Assembly (NCBI GenBank): GCA_041398845.1
Contig: JAWKTZ010000006.1
Span: 2,592,973 to 2,656,972, forward strand
Origin: Fuerstiella sp041398845
GTDB taxonomy: Bacteria > Planctomycetota > Planctomycetia > Planctomycetales > Planctomycetaceae
Length of the DNA: 64,000 bases
Reading direction: 5' to 3'
Shown: in pieces, positions 25,445 to 34,963 of the stretch
Layout of the letters: each line of letters opens with the position of its first letter
Numbering within the stretch: the first letter of the stretch is position 1
The notes under the pieces: model-generated
The model's database searches: none
Told to the model about the DNA's origin: nothing
The model's input: the letters and a program-made list of their open reading frames with translations, nothing else
Program-made: the position numbers and the translations under genes

Positions 25445-28213
25445 ATGACTCCCGTCGCAGTTCAAGCAGGAGCTCCCGCCGTGACCAACACCTCAACGAT
25501 ACGGATTGCTGTCTTAGGAGACGGTGGAACAGATGTCTTGGTTGCACATCACGCTCCCCTCTCCTTTATTAATCAATTCCCGATTGCTCCAGATTCCCCC
25601 GCCATTCGGCATACGTTGGTTTACGAACAGGAATTCCCTTCAGGGTCATGGCTCATTGGACGTGTTCTCAATCACTGCGTTACTGGAGCAGACATCGAAA
25701 TTTGGCCGGCTCCCCAAAGATTGCCGTCTTTCAGGTGGCGTCTTGCGAAATCTTTGTGGCCAGATTCTAACTCAAGCGTGATTCGGATTTCTGGATTGGA
25801 ATTGCCGCAACTCCACAACAACAGCAAGAAGGATCAATCCGATTCGTATGCCGAACCCAATGGAGAGGCTCCGCTGCAATACATAGCGATCCACGATTCC
25901 ACTGATGAGTGGCGTAAGTCGACGGAGGTCGACCGTGCAGGAGGCGATAAGGCGGCCCCGTTGCCACACCGTCAGCTAGAAAAGCTGCTTCCGCGGTTGG
26001 GTAAATCCGGAGGCAGGTCCCCCAATATCTTTGTGAATATTGGTTGGAAATTGCCCAACCTGAAGATCCGAGGTGACGCTGTTTACGTGGACGATGCGCC
26101 GAGTGACATCTGGTCCACACTGTTACGCGAGGTTCCAGAAGATACAGCGATAATTCTATCTGCATCCGATTTTAGACAAGCGAATGCAACAGTCAGTCGC
26201 CGACTCTCCTGGGAACAAACGCTCGAAGACACTATCACAGAGTTTGATCGATATCCGCCTCTGATGTGCCTCCGCCACTTTGGCCATGTGGTTATCCGTT
26301 TCGGATTTATCGGCGCGCTTTATACAAGATGGACCAACGACAATGGCCAACGGACGTGCAATGCATCTGAATTCGTGTTCTGTCCAGAGGCATCTCGTGG
26401 AGTCTTTCGTGACGAAGGTGAACATGGGAAAATCATGGGGCGTGGAGCTTTCTTCATCGCCTCACTGATCCGTGTTTTCGAAGAAAACGCCTCAGAACAA
26501 CCTCGCGGGCCTGAGATGTTCCGTGAGGCTATGTTGCGGGGGCTCACGGCCGCAATGCGGAAATACGACGAGGGGTTTGAGTGCCCGGAGCGAATAGAAG
26601 ATGGAAACGCTGACTTGGAGACGTACTTCAGGTCCTACGTTTCTTTTGAAAAGAAGAGGCACACGCAAACACCAATCGAAGCTTCAATCGACGAGATACT
26701 TAGCACTAGGTACTCAGACCTGCTGCGAGACGGCAAGGTCGCGCGTGATCGTCAATTCGGTGTGGTTTCCAATGTCGCTGAGAAAAAAGGCGCTAACCCG
26801 AAAGGGACCGAGTGGCAGATTTTGCGGGATCAAGTAGGTACGAGTGAACTATCCAGAGTCAATATAGGGATTGCTATTGCACTTTTTGGTCATAAAGTTG
26901 TCTTAAACGCTCCCGTTCCGGTGCCAAGTAAAGGAGGCCTGACTGGTGTTGCTGATAAACGTCGGGAAGAGTTCCTACGCGAGCTGCATTCTGTGCTGAC
27001 ACGGCAGCAACATGCAGATTTCGCTGAGGTTGATTTGGCGGTGCCGAAAGTATATCCACCAGAGTTTGCGAACCCTTTAAAAGCTCGAAAGAAGTGTAAG
27101 AGTCCCGCAGAGACGGGAATCTATATCCCACTGGCCACATTCGGAAAGTTGACTGCCATAGAACGTTCTGAAATTGAAGCGTTCAGGAGTATCCAAAACC
27201 TTCTGAAGCTGTATTTCAATGAGGCAGCAACATCCGGTGCTGGTGTCATGTCGCCATTGTCCATTGCTGTCTTCGGAAGGCCTGGTTCTGGGAAGTCGTT
27301 CGCAGTTAAGCAGATCGCCAAGACGGCGTCCTCTGCAGGACCATTCGCGAAGCTGATGGAGCAAGTCGAATGCAACGTGGCCCAATTCAGATCGGTGGAG
27401 GATCTGGAAGCTGTTTTGACGAGAGTCGCTTCGATCAACAATCGAGGCCGAATGCCACTGGTGTTCTTCGACGAATTTGACGCGGAGTTCCAGGGCGGAA
27501 AGCTCGGATGGCTGAAGTATTTTCTTGGCCCTATGCAGGATGGCACGTTTTACGGAGCCCGCCATACGATCAGTTTCGGTAGGTCAATATTTGTTTTTGC
27601 CGGAGGGACGGCGCACAGTCTTGAAGAATTCGAAATCATGGCGAGTGCGCCGGACGATGAGGACAGTGGTCGGAGGCATTCAGGCACCGAAGGCGAGGAC
27701 TTTGACGTTAATTTTCCTCCAAAGCCGCCCGTTGACGGAAGACAATTCAACGTCGAAGCGATTGCGAGAAAAGTCCCGGATTTTTTAAGTCGACTGCGAG
27801 GACACATCGACATTGTTCCAATCGACGCCTCTCCAGGAGGGATGAAGCCGATACTACGCAGGGCATTCTTATTGCGAAGTCTGATCGAACAGGCTGGGTA
27901 CGTGCTTTCACATGGCGATCAGCGAATATGTTTGATTGATGAGGAAGTGATATTCGCATTGCTCACAATGTCTACGTACCGCCATGGAGCGCGTTCCATG
28001 GAATCAGTCTTGAAAATGTGTGTTCCAGTCAAAGGACGCATCACGGCGGCTGCACTTCCATCGTCGAAACAACTGGCGAAGCACCTTGATGGAGAGGAGT
28101 TGTTGAATCGCGTCGCTCGCGGCAGAGCGAGACTCTTCGAGGGTGATGATCATTCCATGCATTCGCCGGGTGAGGCCTTGCAACAACTGTTTGCATCGAA
28201 CGGGCCGGAATAG
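25445..28213 (+). CDS. Large AAA+ ATPase of unknown function
   Basis: The 922-aa protein has an unrecognised N-terminal half of about 590 aa followed by an AAA+ domain. The ATPase has Walker A FGRPGSGKSF (about residue 610), Walker B VFFDEFDAEFQG (about 675) and a winged or helical lid (LRRAFLLRSLIEQAGYVL). The N-terminal part includes IRIAVLGDGGTDVLVAHHAPLSFINQFP and EDTAIILSASDFRQANATVSRRLSWEQTLEDTITEFDRYPPLMCLRHFGHVVIRFG, which vaguely recall sugar-kinase folds; this is only an impression. It stands alone upstream of a small convergent gene within a defence-rich stretch. A sensor or effector role in phage defence is a guess. Confidence 0.75.
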   Translation: MTPVAVQAGAPAVTNTSTIRIAVLGDGGTDVLVAHHAPLSFINQFPIAPDSPAIRHTLVYEQEFPSGSWLIGRVLNHCVTGADIEIWPAPQRLPSFRWRLAKSLWPDSNSSVIRISGLELPQLHNNSKKDQSDSYAEPNGEAPLQYIAIHDSTDEWRKSTEVDRAGGDKAAPLPHRQLEKLLPRLGKSGGRSPNIFVNIGWKLPNLKIRGDAVYVDDAPSDIWSTLLREVPEDTAIILSASDFRQANATVSRRLSWEQTLEDTITEFDRYPPLMCLRHFGHVVIRFGFIGALYTRWTNDNGQRTCNASEFVFCPEASRGVFRDEGEHGKIMGRGAFFIASLIRVFEENASEQPRGPEMFREAMLRGLTAAMRKYDEGFECPERIEDGNADLETYFRSYVSFEKKRHTQTPIEASIDEILSTRYSDLLRDGKVARDRQFGVVSNVAEKKGANPKGTEWQILRDQVGTSELSRVNIGIAIALFGHKVVLNAPVPVPSKGGLTGVADKRREEFLRELHSVLTRQQHADFAEVDLAVPKVYPPEFANPLKARKKCKSPAETGIYIPLATFGKLTAIERSEIEAFRSIQNLLKLYFNEAATSGAGVMSPLSIAVFGRPGSGKSFAVKQIAKTASSAGPFAKLMEQVECNVAQFRSVEDLEAVLTRVASINNRGRMPLVFFDEFDAEFQGGKLGWLKYFLGPMQDGTFYGARHTISFGRSIFVFAGGTAHSLEEFEIMASAPDDEDSGRRHSGTEGEDFDVNFPPKPPVDGRQFNVEAIARKVPDFLSRLRGHIDIVPIDASPGGMKPILRRAFLLRSLIEQAGYVLSHGDQRICLIDEEVIFALLTMSTYRHGARSMESVLKMCVPVKGRITAAALPSSKQLAKHLDGEELLNRVARGRARLFEGDDHSMHSPGEALQQLFASNGPE

Positions 28214-28235
28214 ACTGATGTGGCTAAATCTCTGA

Positions 28236-28598
28236 TCACCTCACCGGCCCTGTTCCGTTTCCTCGCTCGTCTGGAAACCTACCGGATACGTACAATTCAA
28301 CTAACTTGGGATCCAAGCTATCGCCTTCACCACGCTGAATGCTTTCGCGAATTATGTTTCGGTAAAACGCCGCAATATATGGTGGCATTCCCTGAACGTA
28401 ACGGTCCAGATGTTCTGCCTTCAGCCAATTGTGCTCATCAGCAGGCAGTTGTGTAGTGTATCGGTTAGTCAGGTCGGTGGGGCCGTGCCTGGCCTCGTAG
28501 ACCACTCGAAATTTTTCAGCTTCAGCGAGTCGGCTCGGTCGCAGATACGGTGCAAGAATTGCCGTTATTGATGGGTGCTCATTGAATCGATCGCTCAT
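28236..28598 (-). CDS. Small hypothetical protein convergent with the AAA+ gene
   Basis: The 120-aa protein (MSDRFNEHPSITAILAPYLRPSRLAEAEKFRVVYEARHG...) is soluble and helical, with GCAGGAAACA before the ATG. It ends 22 bp from the stop of the ATPase gene on the opposite strand. No family is recognised. Confidence 0.62.
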   Translation of the reverse strand: MSDRFNEHPSITAILAPYLRPSRLAEAEKFRVVYEARHGPTDLTNRYTTQLPADEHNWLKAEHLDRYVQGMPPYIAAFYRNIIRESIQRGEGDSLDPKLVELYVSGRFPDERGNGTGPVR

Positions 28599-28832
28599 TG
28601 TTTCCTGCAGCTTATTTCACATACATATATGTCGCTTCCACAAATGTCTTGGATTTACACTTGTTCTCAGTGCGCCACCATGTGTGACGCCACTAGTGTT
28701 ATTTGCACTATCACAAGACGCGGCTTAGGTCAATAGAGTTTTGTGCCTTGCAAATAGATGTGGGGCGCGGTTTTTCGACCATCGGGTATTTGTTGTAGAT
28801 GAATTGGCAGTAGCGACGGCGAATTTGGCTGA

Positions 28833-31800
28833 CTACGAAGATCTGCTAACCGTGTCACATTTGATCAATCGATGTTCATGCGACTGCAATATTCTATTCT
28901 CGGGCTCATATCGTGATTGCTCCACGTTTCTAGTGAGTTCAGCGTCGCTGCGTCTTCGAAGGATAGCCATGGTGACGGGCTCTTCGGTGGTGGTGGGTTG
29001 GCGGTTCGGTCTTGCGGTGGGTTCGAGTTTGGTGGTGGTGATGAGGGATTTGATTTGGGTGGCGAGGTCGGTGGGGGATTGGTGGTTGTCGGAAGTTTCG
29101 TGGTGGCTGCTGAGTTGAGTGTTGAGGGCGTCTCGGAGGGTGCGGAGTTGGGACTGGTATTCGGTGTGGGGGAATTCCTGGCCGAGGCGGGTTTGGTAGT
29201 CGCGGAGTTGGGATTCGGCAATGTCGATGTCGTGGGTGGTTCTCAGCAGTTCGGGCTGGAGTCCGGTGATCAGGCGTTCGACGGCGTTCAGGATAGCTCG
29301 GCCGCCGGGGGTGGGCGACGTCAGGCGAGTGACGCGTGTCTGTTCTCCGGAGATGTAGACGTCCGGATTGCTGTCGGGGTGCAGTCGCAGGCCGAAGTCG
29401 AGACCTCGGCAGGTTCCGAACGAAACGTTTTTGCCGTGACGACCGGGAGACGGCAGCGACGCCAGGCGTTTGTTCAGCAGCGGCACGATGTCGTCTCGGG
29501 CGATGGGATGACCGGCGATGCGAATGTAATCGTCGTCGTGTTCGGCGATGGTGCCCAGATCGGCTGACAGACCGGCTTGTCGTTCCCGGAGATTTTTCAG
29601 CGTGTCGGGAAGTTCCTTGAGCTTGCGGCGAGCCGTGAACTGTTCGTCCATGTGATTCTTCTTCAGCATTGCCAGACGCCGCAGTTCGGCATCGGCTTCA
29701 GACAGTGTTAACACGGCCGGATTGCCGCTGGCGATGGCTTTGACTTCGGCAAAGGACAGTTCCTGACTGCCGACGTCTTCGGATTGTCGCGATGCGTTGT
29801 TTCCGGTGATGACCTGCCCGATGAAACGGGCTTTGGTTTCCAGAGCCTGCCACATGTAAGCATCGAAGCTGCCTTCGGTCACGTAGCGGTAGATGCTGAC
29901 TTCCGGATTGAGATTGCCCTGCCGCAGAATCCGGCCTTCCCGCTGTTCGACTTCCGCCGGTTTCCACGGAGCATCCAGATGATGCAGGGCGACCAGTCGC
30001 TTCTGAACGTTCGTCCCGGTGCCCATCTTCTGAGTGGAACCCAGCAACACTCGCACCGATCCGTTGCGAACTTTTTCAAACAGAACCTGCTTCCTGGCAT
30101 CCGAATCGGCTTCGCCAATGGCGGCGATCTGATCGGACGGAATTCCGTGGTCGACCAGTTTTCGCATGATCTCCTGATACGGTGAATAGCCCCAGGCGGT
30201 GGGATGCACGCCGATGTCGGAGAAGATCAGTTGCGTGCCGCGGGAATCGGCCGTCTGCTTCCAGATCTCAGCCACGTTGGCCACCAGTTGGTTGATCTTG
30301 GATTCAGGGAAGTCGTCGGCACCGGCATCGAGCATGCGGGCATCGGTGGCCAATTTGCGACCGTCGGTGGTGATGGCCAGAGCATTGTCGATTCGCGGGT
30401 CAATTTTCTGAGACCGCAGTCGTTCGTAGCGTGCGACGAGTTCATTCTGCAGAGCCTGCTGTTCCGGTGACATCGGAGCTGCCACGACGATCGGCTTCCC
30501 GTCCTTCAGCGACGGACGCGGCAGGTTCAGCATGTCGGCGGTCTGGACGTCCGAGAACGCTCGAAACATCTGCTGCAGTTCCGGCAGATTCGTGAACCGG
30601 GCAAATCGTGAACGCGGTCGCAGACCGGAACCGTCCGGAGCGATCTCCATCGTGTCGATAACTTCACCGAACGTGGCCGCCCAGGCATCAAAGTGTTCAA
30701 TGCCCCGCGACCGCAGACCTTCCGGATCCAGAAACCGCTGCATGGTGTACATTTCGACCATCGTGTTGGAAATCGGCGTGCCGGTGGCGAACGTCACACC
30801 GTGACCGGGGTGCTGTTCGCTGAGGTATCGAGCCTTCATGTAGACGTCGAAGGCACGTTCGGAACCGCCGGTCTGAATGCCTGCCACTCGTTCCATCTTG
30901 GTAGGCGTTTCCAGGTTCTTGAAGGCGTGAGCTTCGTCGATGAACAGATGGTCGACGCCGAGTTCGTCAAAGACCAGCCCGTCGTCCTTTTTGTCGTCCG
31001 CCAGCAGGCTCTGCAGGCGTTCTTCGCGAGCCGCCTTCTGCTTCTCAATGCTCTTGATCAGGTTGCGGGAAACGCCGCGGTCGCAGGCATGTTCCCGCAG
31101 CAGTTGGTCGTATTCGTCAATCTGCTGTTCCAGAAAACGACGGCGATACTGTCGAGACATGCCGATTCGTTCGAAGCTGCTGTGAGTGACGATGATGCCG
31201 TCCCAGTCACCTCCGGCAATGCGGGCGGTGAGCAGTTTGCGGCGATCCTTCGTCAGATCATCCTTCGAAGCCACCAATAAGTGGGCATTCGGATAGAGCT
31301 GCATGAATTCGCGGGCGAACTGTTCCAGCAGATGATTGGGGACGACATACATCGGTTTGTGAATCAGCCCGGCCTGTTTCATCTTCATGCCGGTGGCGGC
31401 CATCGTGAACGTCTTGCCCGCACCGACCACGTGAGCCAGCAGCGTATTGCCGGAACTCATACCTCGCCAGACGGCGTCCTTCTGATGCGGACGCAGGTTC
31501 AGGTTTTCGTTCATCCCCGGAAAGTCCAGGTGCGAGCCGTCAAACCGTCGGGGTCGCAGGTTGTTGTACAGGTCGTTGTAGATGCGGACCAGGCGTTCCG
31601 TGCGGTCTGGATCTGAGAAGATCCACGACCGGAAGCGTTCTCGAATCAGCCGCTGTTTCTCCCGAGCCGCCATGGTTTCCTGCTGATTGATCACGCGTTC
31701 TTCGCGGTCGCCGGTGTGGATGGTGTCATAGATCGTCGGCGACTTCATGTTGAGAGCCAGGTCGAGCAGCCAGGTTCCGTTGGCTCGCGGTGTCCCAAAA

Positions 31801-34040
31801 TCGGACGTCGCGGCCACGGACGATTCCGCAGCATCATCCGCAGTCAGATGCCAGACAGCATCTTTCTGCACATACGCCAGCTTCACGGAAGCAGGAGACA
31901 CGCCGAACAGATGAGCGGCAAAGGCTGTCATGTCGTCGACCGGAATCCAGGGAGCTCCGAGATTCGCGTCGATATCGCCCGGCAGCACGTCTTCGGGCTG
32001 GACGGTTTCCAGTCGGCGGACATTGCGTTGGTATTCCGGCCCGGCGTTGCGAGCCATCGCCAGCTTCTGTCGGACGTTGCCGGACAGATAGTCGTCAGCG
32101 GTTTCCCACAACTGCGTGACCGGGTTACGAAAAATCAGCTCTCCCAGTTCCGCAATGACCGTTGCGACGGGCTGACCGTAGAGTTCGGCGATGAACTCGG
32201 GATTGACGCAGCCCTGCTGGTTGAGCGACACCAGCAGACCTTCTTCGGCACTGTTCACGTGCGTGACCGGCGGATGGCTGCCCACGACATCCCGCAGCAT
32301 CAGATCGGTTTTGGTCGCTTCGCCGGTGACTTCGTCGTAGTCCTCCAGCGACATCACCAGCATAGCGTCCGGGTCTTCACGAAACTTCACCACGTTGGGC
32401 ATGCGGCGGATGACACTGCCGTCTTTGGTCTCGCTGAACGTGGTCCGGTTGATCGGACCGTAGGCAGCCACGAAGCGATCGTAACTGCGGTTGAGTTCGC
32501 GGCGTGACTGGTGACGATGTTCTTCCGGCCAGCCATCGTTCTGAGACTGCAGCACTCGTCGAGCCCGATCCCGCAACTCCAGCAGCAGAGCCATGCGTCG
32601 GCCAGTCATCGTGCCGTCCGCTCGCAGAGCTTTTCCGCCATACACCACCGGAACACCGCCTCCGCCGTCCGATTGGTAAATGGCTTTGTCACCGCCCACA
32701 AAGAAGCTGCCGACCGAGATATGGGCTTCTGCCGGAGGAGGCACAAACTGCGGAGCCGGACTCTTCAGTTCCGTGCGAGGTGTCGCCGGTGAAAACTGCG
32801 GCAGACGCTCTGTTGCCTCCTGCAACTGCTGACACAGGTCGCCGTGACTGACCACGCTGAAGCCGTCTCCACCGTAAAGCGTGTCCTTGCGGGACCATGT
32901 CCCCAGAACCATTTCCGGATGATTTAGAAAATAGCGATTGACGGCGACTTCTGCTCCGTCAATCGACAGTGTCCCGGTCTGCAGCCAGTCCGGATCAACA
33001 TGCCGAGCCGGTTCTTCAGCTCCGCGTTTTCGCAGAAATACGATGTCGGTGACCACCGCCGTGCCTTCATGTTTGAAGGCGTCGGACGGCAGGCGAATCG
33101 CTCCCACAAAGTCGGCTCGTTCGGCGAGGTATTCCCGAATCGCCGCGTTCTGTTTGTCGAGCGTGAAGTGCGACGTGACCAGAGCCAGCACACCGCCCGG
33201 TCGCAGAGCATCCACGGACTTGGCGAAGAAGTAGTCGTGCAGCGAATACTTCGTACCGCGGTAATCCAGCTTCACGTCCGCAAACGGCACATTGCCGACG
33301 ACCGCATCCAAACTCCCTTCGGCAAGCTGCGTCTCCCGAAAGTTCTCTTGGCGAATGTCGTGCTGCGGGTACAGAGCTTTGGCGATGCGAGCGGAAAGCG
33401 AATCCAGCTCCACGCCGATAAACCGCTTCGCCCCTTCGGCGTGCCCGATAAAGTTGCCGGTCCCGCAACCGGGTTCCAGCACCAGCCCGTTTTCAGGCAC
33501 ACCCAGCCGATTGACCGCCTGATGAATGGCGTTGATCACCAGCGGTGACGTGTAAAAGGCATTGAAAGTCGTCCGGCGAGCACTGGCATATTCTTCCGCA
33601 GTCAGCAGTTCTTCCAGTTGCCGACCAAGAGCCTCCCAGCCCGCATCGCGGTACTCTCCCGTCACCGGATTCGGAAACAGATGCAGAGCCACCGGCCCAA
33701 ACCCGGAAAACTGCTGCAGCAAACCACGCTCGGAGTCTGTCGGAGATCGCCGTTCGCTTTCCAGCAGTTTCAGCGTGCGAATGGCTTCCAGAATCCCGGC
33801 TGCTTTGGCTCGTTCCCCGCCAGCCATTCGCTGCGGCCGCACGTTGCCTGCGTTCGCTGGCTGTGGAATATCCTCTGGCGGAGGGAGAGACTGCCGTGGC
33901 TCGAGCCCCGGGCGTGCCGTGGACGGAGCAATGACATCCGTCAGTGATATATCTGATGTTTCATCTGAAACGCCAGATGCTTCGGGCTCTGACACCGGTA
34001 GAGATGCCGACTTCACAGGTGGAGAATCAACAGTCTCCAT
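28833..34040 (-). CDS. N6-adenine methylase / SNF2-type helicase fusion (DarB-like)
   Basis: At about 1735 aa this is the largest gene of the window. An N-terminal adenine methyltransferase has SAM motif LEPGCGTGNF (about 188) and catalytic GNVPFA (about 248, a variant of NPPF). A superfamily II helicase follows: AHVVGAGKTFTMAATGMK (about 872), LFIDEAHAFKN (about 1035), and QREGRILRQG (about 1366). A charged coiled C-terminal region ends it. No nuclease domain was seen. The same architecture is known in phage P1 DarB, an antirestriction protein injected with DNA, and in similar plasmid proteins. ATG 34040 is used because the upstream frame overlaps the gene at 34088-34399. Protection of incoming element DNA is the likely role. 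Confidence 0.88.
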   Translation of the reverse strand: METVDSPPVKSASLPVSEPEASGVSDETSDISLTDVIAPSTARPGLEPRQSLPPPEDIPQPANAGNVRPQRMAGGERAKAAGILEAIRTLKLLESERRSPTDSERGLLQQFSGFGPVALHLFPNPVTGEYRDAGWEALGRQLEELLTAEEYASARRTTFNAFYTSPLVINAIHQAVNRLGVPENGLVLEPGCGTGNFIGHAEGAKRFIGVELDSLSARIAKALYPQHDIRQENFRETQLAEGSLDAVVGNVPFADVKLDYRGTKYSLHDYFFAKSVDALRPGGVLALVTSHFTLDKQNAAIREYLAERADFVGAIRLPSDAFKHEGTAVVTDIVFLRKRGAEEPARHVDPDWLQTGTLSIDGAEVAVNRYFLNHPEMVLGTWSRKDTLYGGDGFSVVSHGDLCQQLQEATERLPQFSPATPRTELKSPAPQFVPPPAEAHISVGSFFVGGDKAIYQSDGGGGVPVVYGGKALRADGTMTGRRMALLLELRDRARRVLQSQNDGWPEEHRHQSRRELNRSYDRFVAAYGPINRTTFSETKDGSVIRRMPNVVKFREDPDAMLVMSLEDYDEVTGEATKTDLMLRDVVGSHPPVTHVNSAEEGLLVSLNQQGCVNPEFIAELYGQPVATVIAELGELIFRNPVTQLWETADDYLSGNVRQKLAMARNAGPEYQRNVRRLETVQPEDVLPGDIDANLGAPWIPVDDMTAFAAHLFGVSPASVKLAYVQKDAVWHLTADDAAESSVAATSDFGTPRANGTWLLDLALNMKSPTIYDTIHTGDREERVINQQETMAAREKQRLIRERFRSWIFSDPDRTERLVRIYNDLYNNLRPRRFDGSHLDFPGMNENLNLRPHQKDAVWRGMSSGNTLLAHVVGAGKTFTMAATGMKMKQAGLIHKPMYVVPNHLLEQFAREFMQLYPNAHLLVASKDDLTKDRRKLLTARIAGGDWDGIIVTHSSFERIGMSRQYRRRFLEQQIDEYDQLLREHACDRGVSRNLIKSIEKQKAAREERLQSLLADDKKDDGLVFDELGVDHLFIDEAHAFKNLETPTKMERVAGIQTGGSERAFDVYMKARYLSEQHPGHGVTFATGTPISNTMVEMYTMQRFLDPEGLRSRGIEHFDAWAATFGEVIDTMEIAPDGSGLRPRSRFARFTNLPELQQMFRAFSDVQTADMLNLPRPSLKDGKPIVVAAPMSPEQQALQNELVARYERLRSQKIDPRIDNALAITTDGRKLATDARMLDAGADDFPESKINQLVANVAEIWKQTADSRGTQLIFSDIGVHPTAWGYSPYQEIMRKLVDHGIPSDQIAAIGEADSDARKQVLFEKVRNGSVRVLLGSTQKMGTGTNVQKRLVALHHLDAPWKPAEVEQREGRILRQGNLNPEVSIYRYVTEGSFDAYMWQALETKARFIGQVITGNNASRQSEDVGSQELSFAEVKAIASGNPAVLTLSEADAELRRLAMLKKNHMDEQFTARRKLKELPDTLKNLRERQAGLSADLGTIAEHDDDYIRIAGHPIARDDIVPLLNKRLASLPSPGRHGKNVSFGTCRGLDFGLRLHPDSNPDVYISGEQTRVTRLTSPTPGGRAILNAVERLITGLQPELLRTTHDIDIAESQLRDYQTRLGQEFPHTEYQSQLRTLRDALNTQLSSHHETSDNHQSPTDLATQIKSLITTTKLEPTARPNRQPTTTEEPVTMAILRRRSDAELTRNVEQSRYEPENRILQSHEHRLIKCDTVSRSS

Positions 34041-34087
34041 CTGATCTTCAAAGAGTGATCGGTCGGAATATTTGCCGCGTCGACTTC

Positions 34088-34399
34088 CTACTCGACTGGC
34101 GAAGGACGGGCGATGTTTTGCATGATTGCGTCGAGGTCCAACTTCTCGTCGGACTCCAAAAATGCCGTCATGCGATCCTGAATCTCCCGAACCGCGATTT
34201 CCAGAGCCGCTGAAGAGATCTCTCTGAAGCCACCGACCGCCGGGCTTTCCTGCATCTCCGCCACCAACTCCCGATGCCGCTCCCGCAGATTCCCCGCCAT
34301 CAACTCCAGACTGGCCAACAAGCTCCCCTCCGCCCGCAGCCGCTCCCGAAGCAGATCGTTCCCCTCCAGCAACTCCATCACCACCGTCTTGTACAACAT
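34088..34399 (-). CDS. Small coiled-coil protein preceding the methylase-helicase
   Basis: The 103-aa protein (MLYKTVVMELLEGNDLLRERLRAEGSLLASLELMAGNLRERHRELVAEM...) is a predicted long helix or coiled coil. ATG 34399 follows AAGGAGAAATGG with ideal spacing. It ends 47 nt before the methylase-helicase start on the same strand, so the two form one unit. Similar short coiled-coil genes often sit before DarB-like genes, but its function is unknown. Confidence 0.7.
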   Translation of the reverse strand: MLYKTVVMELLEGNDLLRERLRAEGSLLASLELMAGNLRERHRELVAEMQESPAVGGFREISSAALEIAVREIQDRMTAFLESDEKLDLDAIMQNIARPSPVE

Positions 34400-34963
34400 C
34401 CATTTCTCCTTCATCAGCCGTGGCGACCGCCTCACCCGAACCCGCACCACTCCGTTCCCGCCCCGACGCCACTTCAGTATCCGCAGAAAACAATCCGCCT
34501 CCGTCTGAACTCCTAGCCACTCAACCCCCAACACCATCGATCACCCAGCCATACTCTCTACCCGATCTCCAACAATCGGTCACGCACTTTCTGTCGTTCC
34601 CAATCGACACACTGACGGCGCGAGAATTTCTTGCAGAGAGTAAATCAAGACTCTAAGCATTCCTTTGGGGTCTTTCGGCTCGCTTGTCAACGAGCCCAAC
34701 GACGACCAGGCAAACAACGTGTCGCGTCATTCGGCTCCGTGAGCTTCACACGTCTCCCGAGAACGAGTAACAACAGTTGCCTCTACCGAAGATTTAATAT
34801 CAAGTGGCACAGGCCGACAGCTTAGTTTCGTCCGGTCAAGGTTTTTTTGGAGTCTTGGGGGCAATCGATGGGTCGCCCATGTTGTCCCGCACCGTTGTCT
34901 GGTAGACTCGTTTCACCTAAGCGACCAATATGAAGATTCAACAAACCGAAAATTCCCACCACG
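34400..34963. other. Divergent intergenic region
   Basis: Promoter region between the minus-strand methylase unit and the plus-strand kinase-ATPase gene. No supported gene; a Pro-rich plus-strand frame at 34420-34656 lacks a ribosome site and mirrors the opposite strand. Confidence 0.45.

Noticed and set aside
31716..32507. Plus-strand frame of 263 codons
   Set aside because: Shadow of the methylase-helicase gene.
34041..34520. N-terminal extension of the methylase-helicase frame (Gly/Ser-rich, about 160 aa)
   Set aside because: It overlaps the better-supported gene 34088-34399, has low-complexity composition and no ribosome site, so ATG 34040 was used.
34420..34656. Pro-rich plus-strand frame
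   Set aside because: No ribosome site; antisense to the Gly-rich shadow frame on the other strand.
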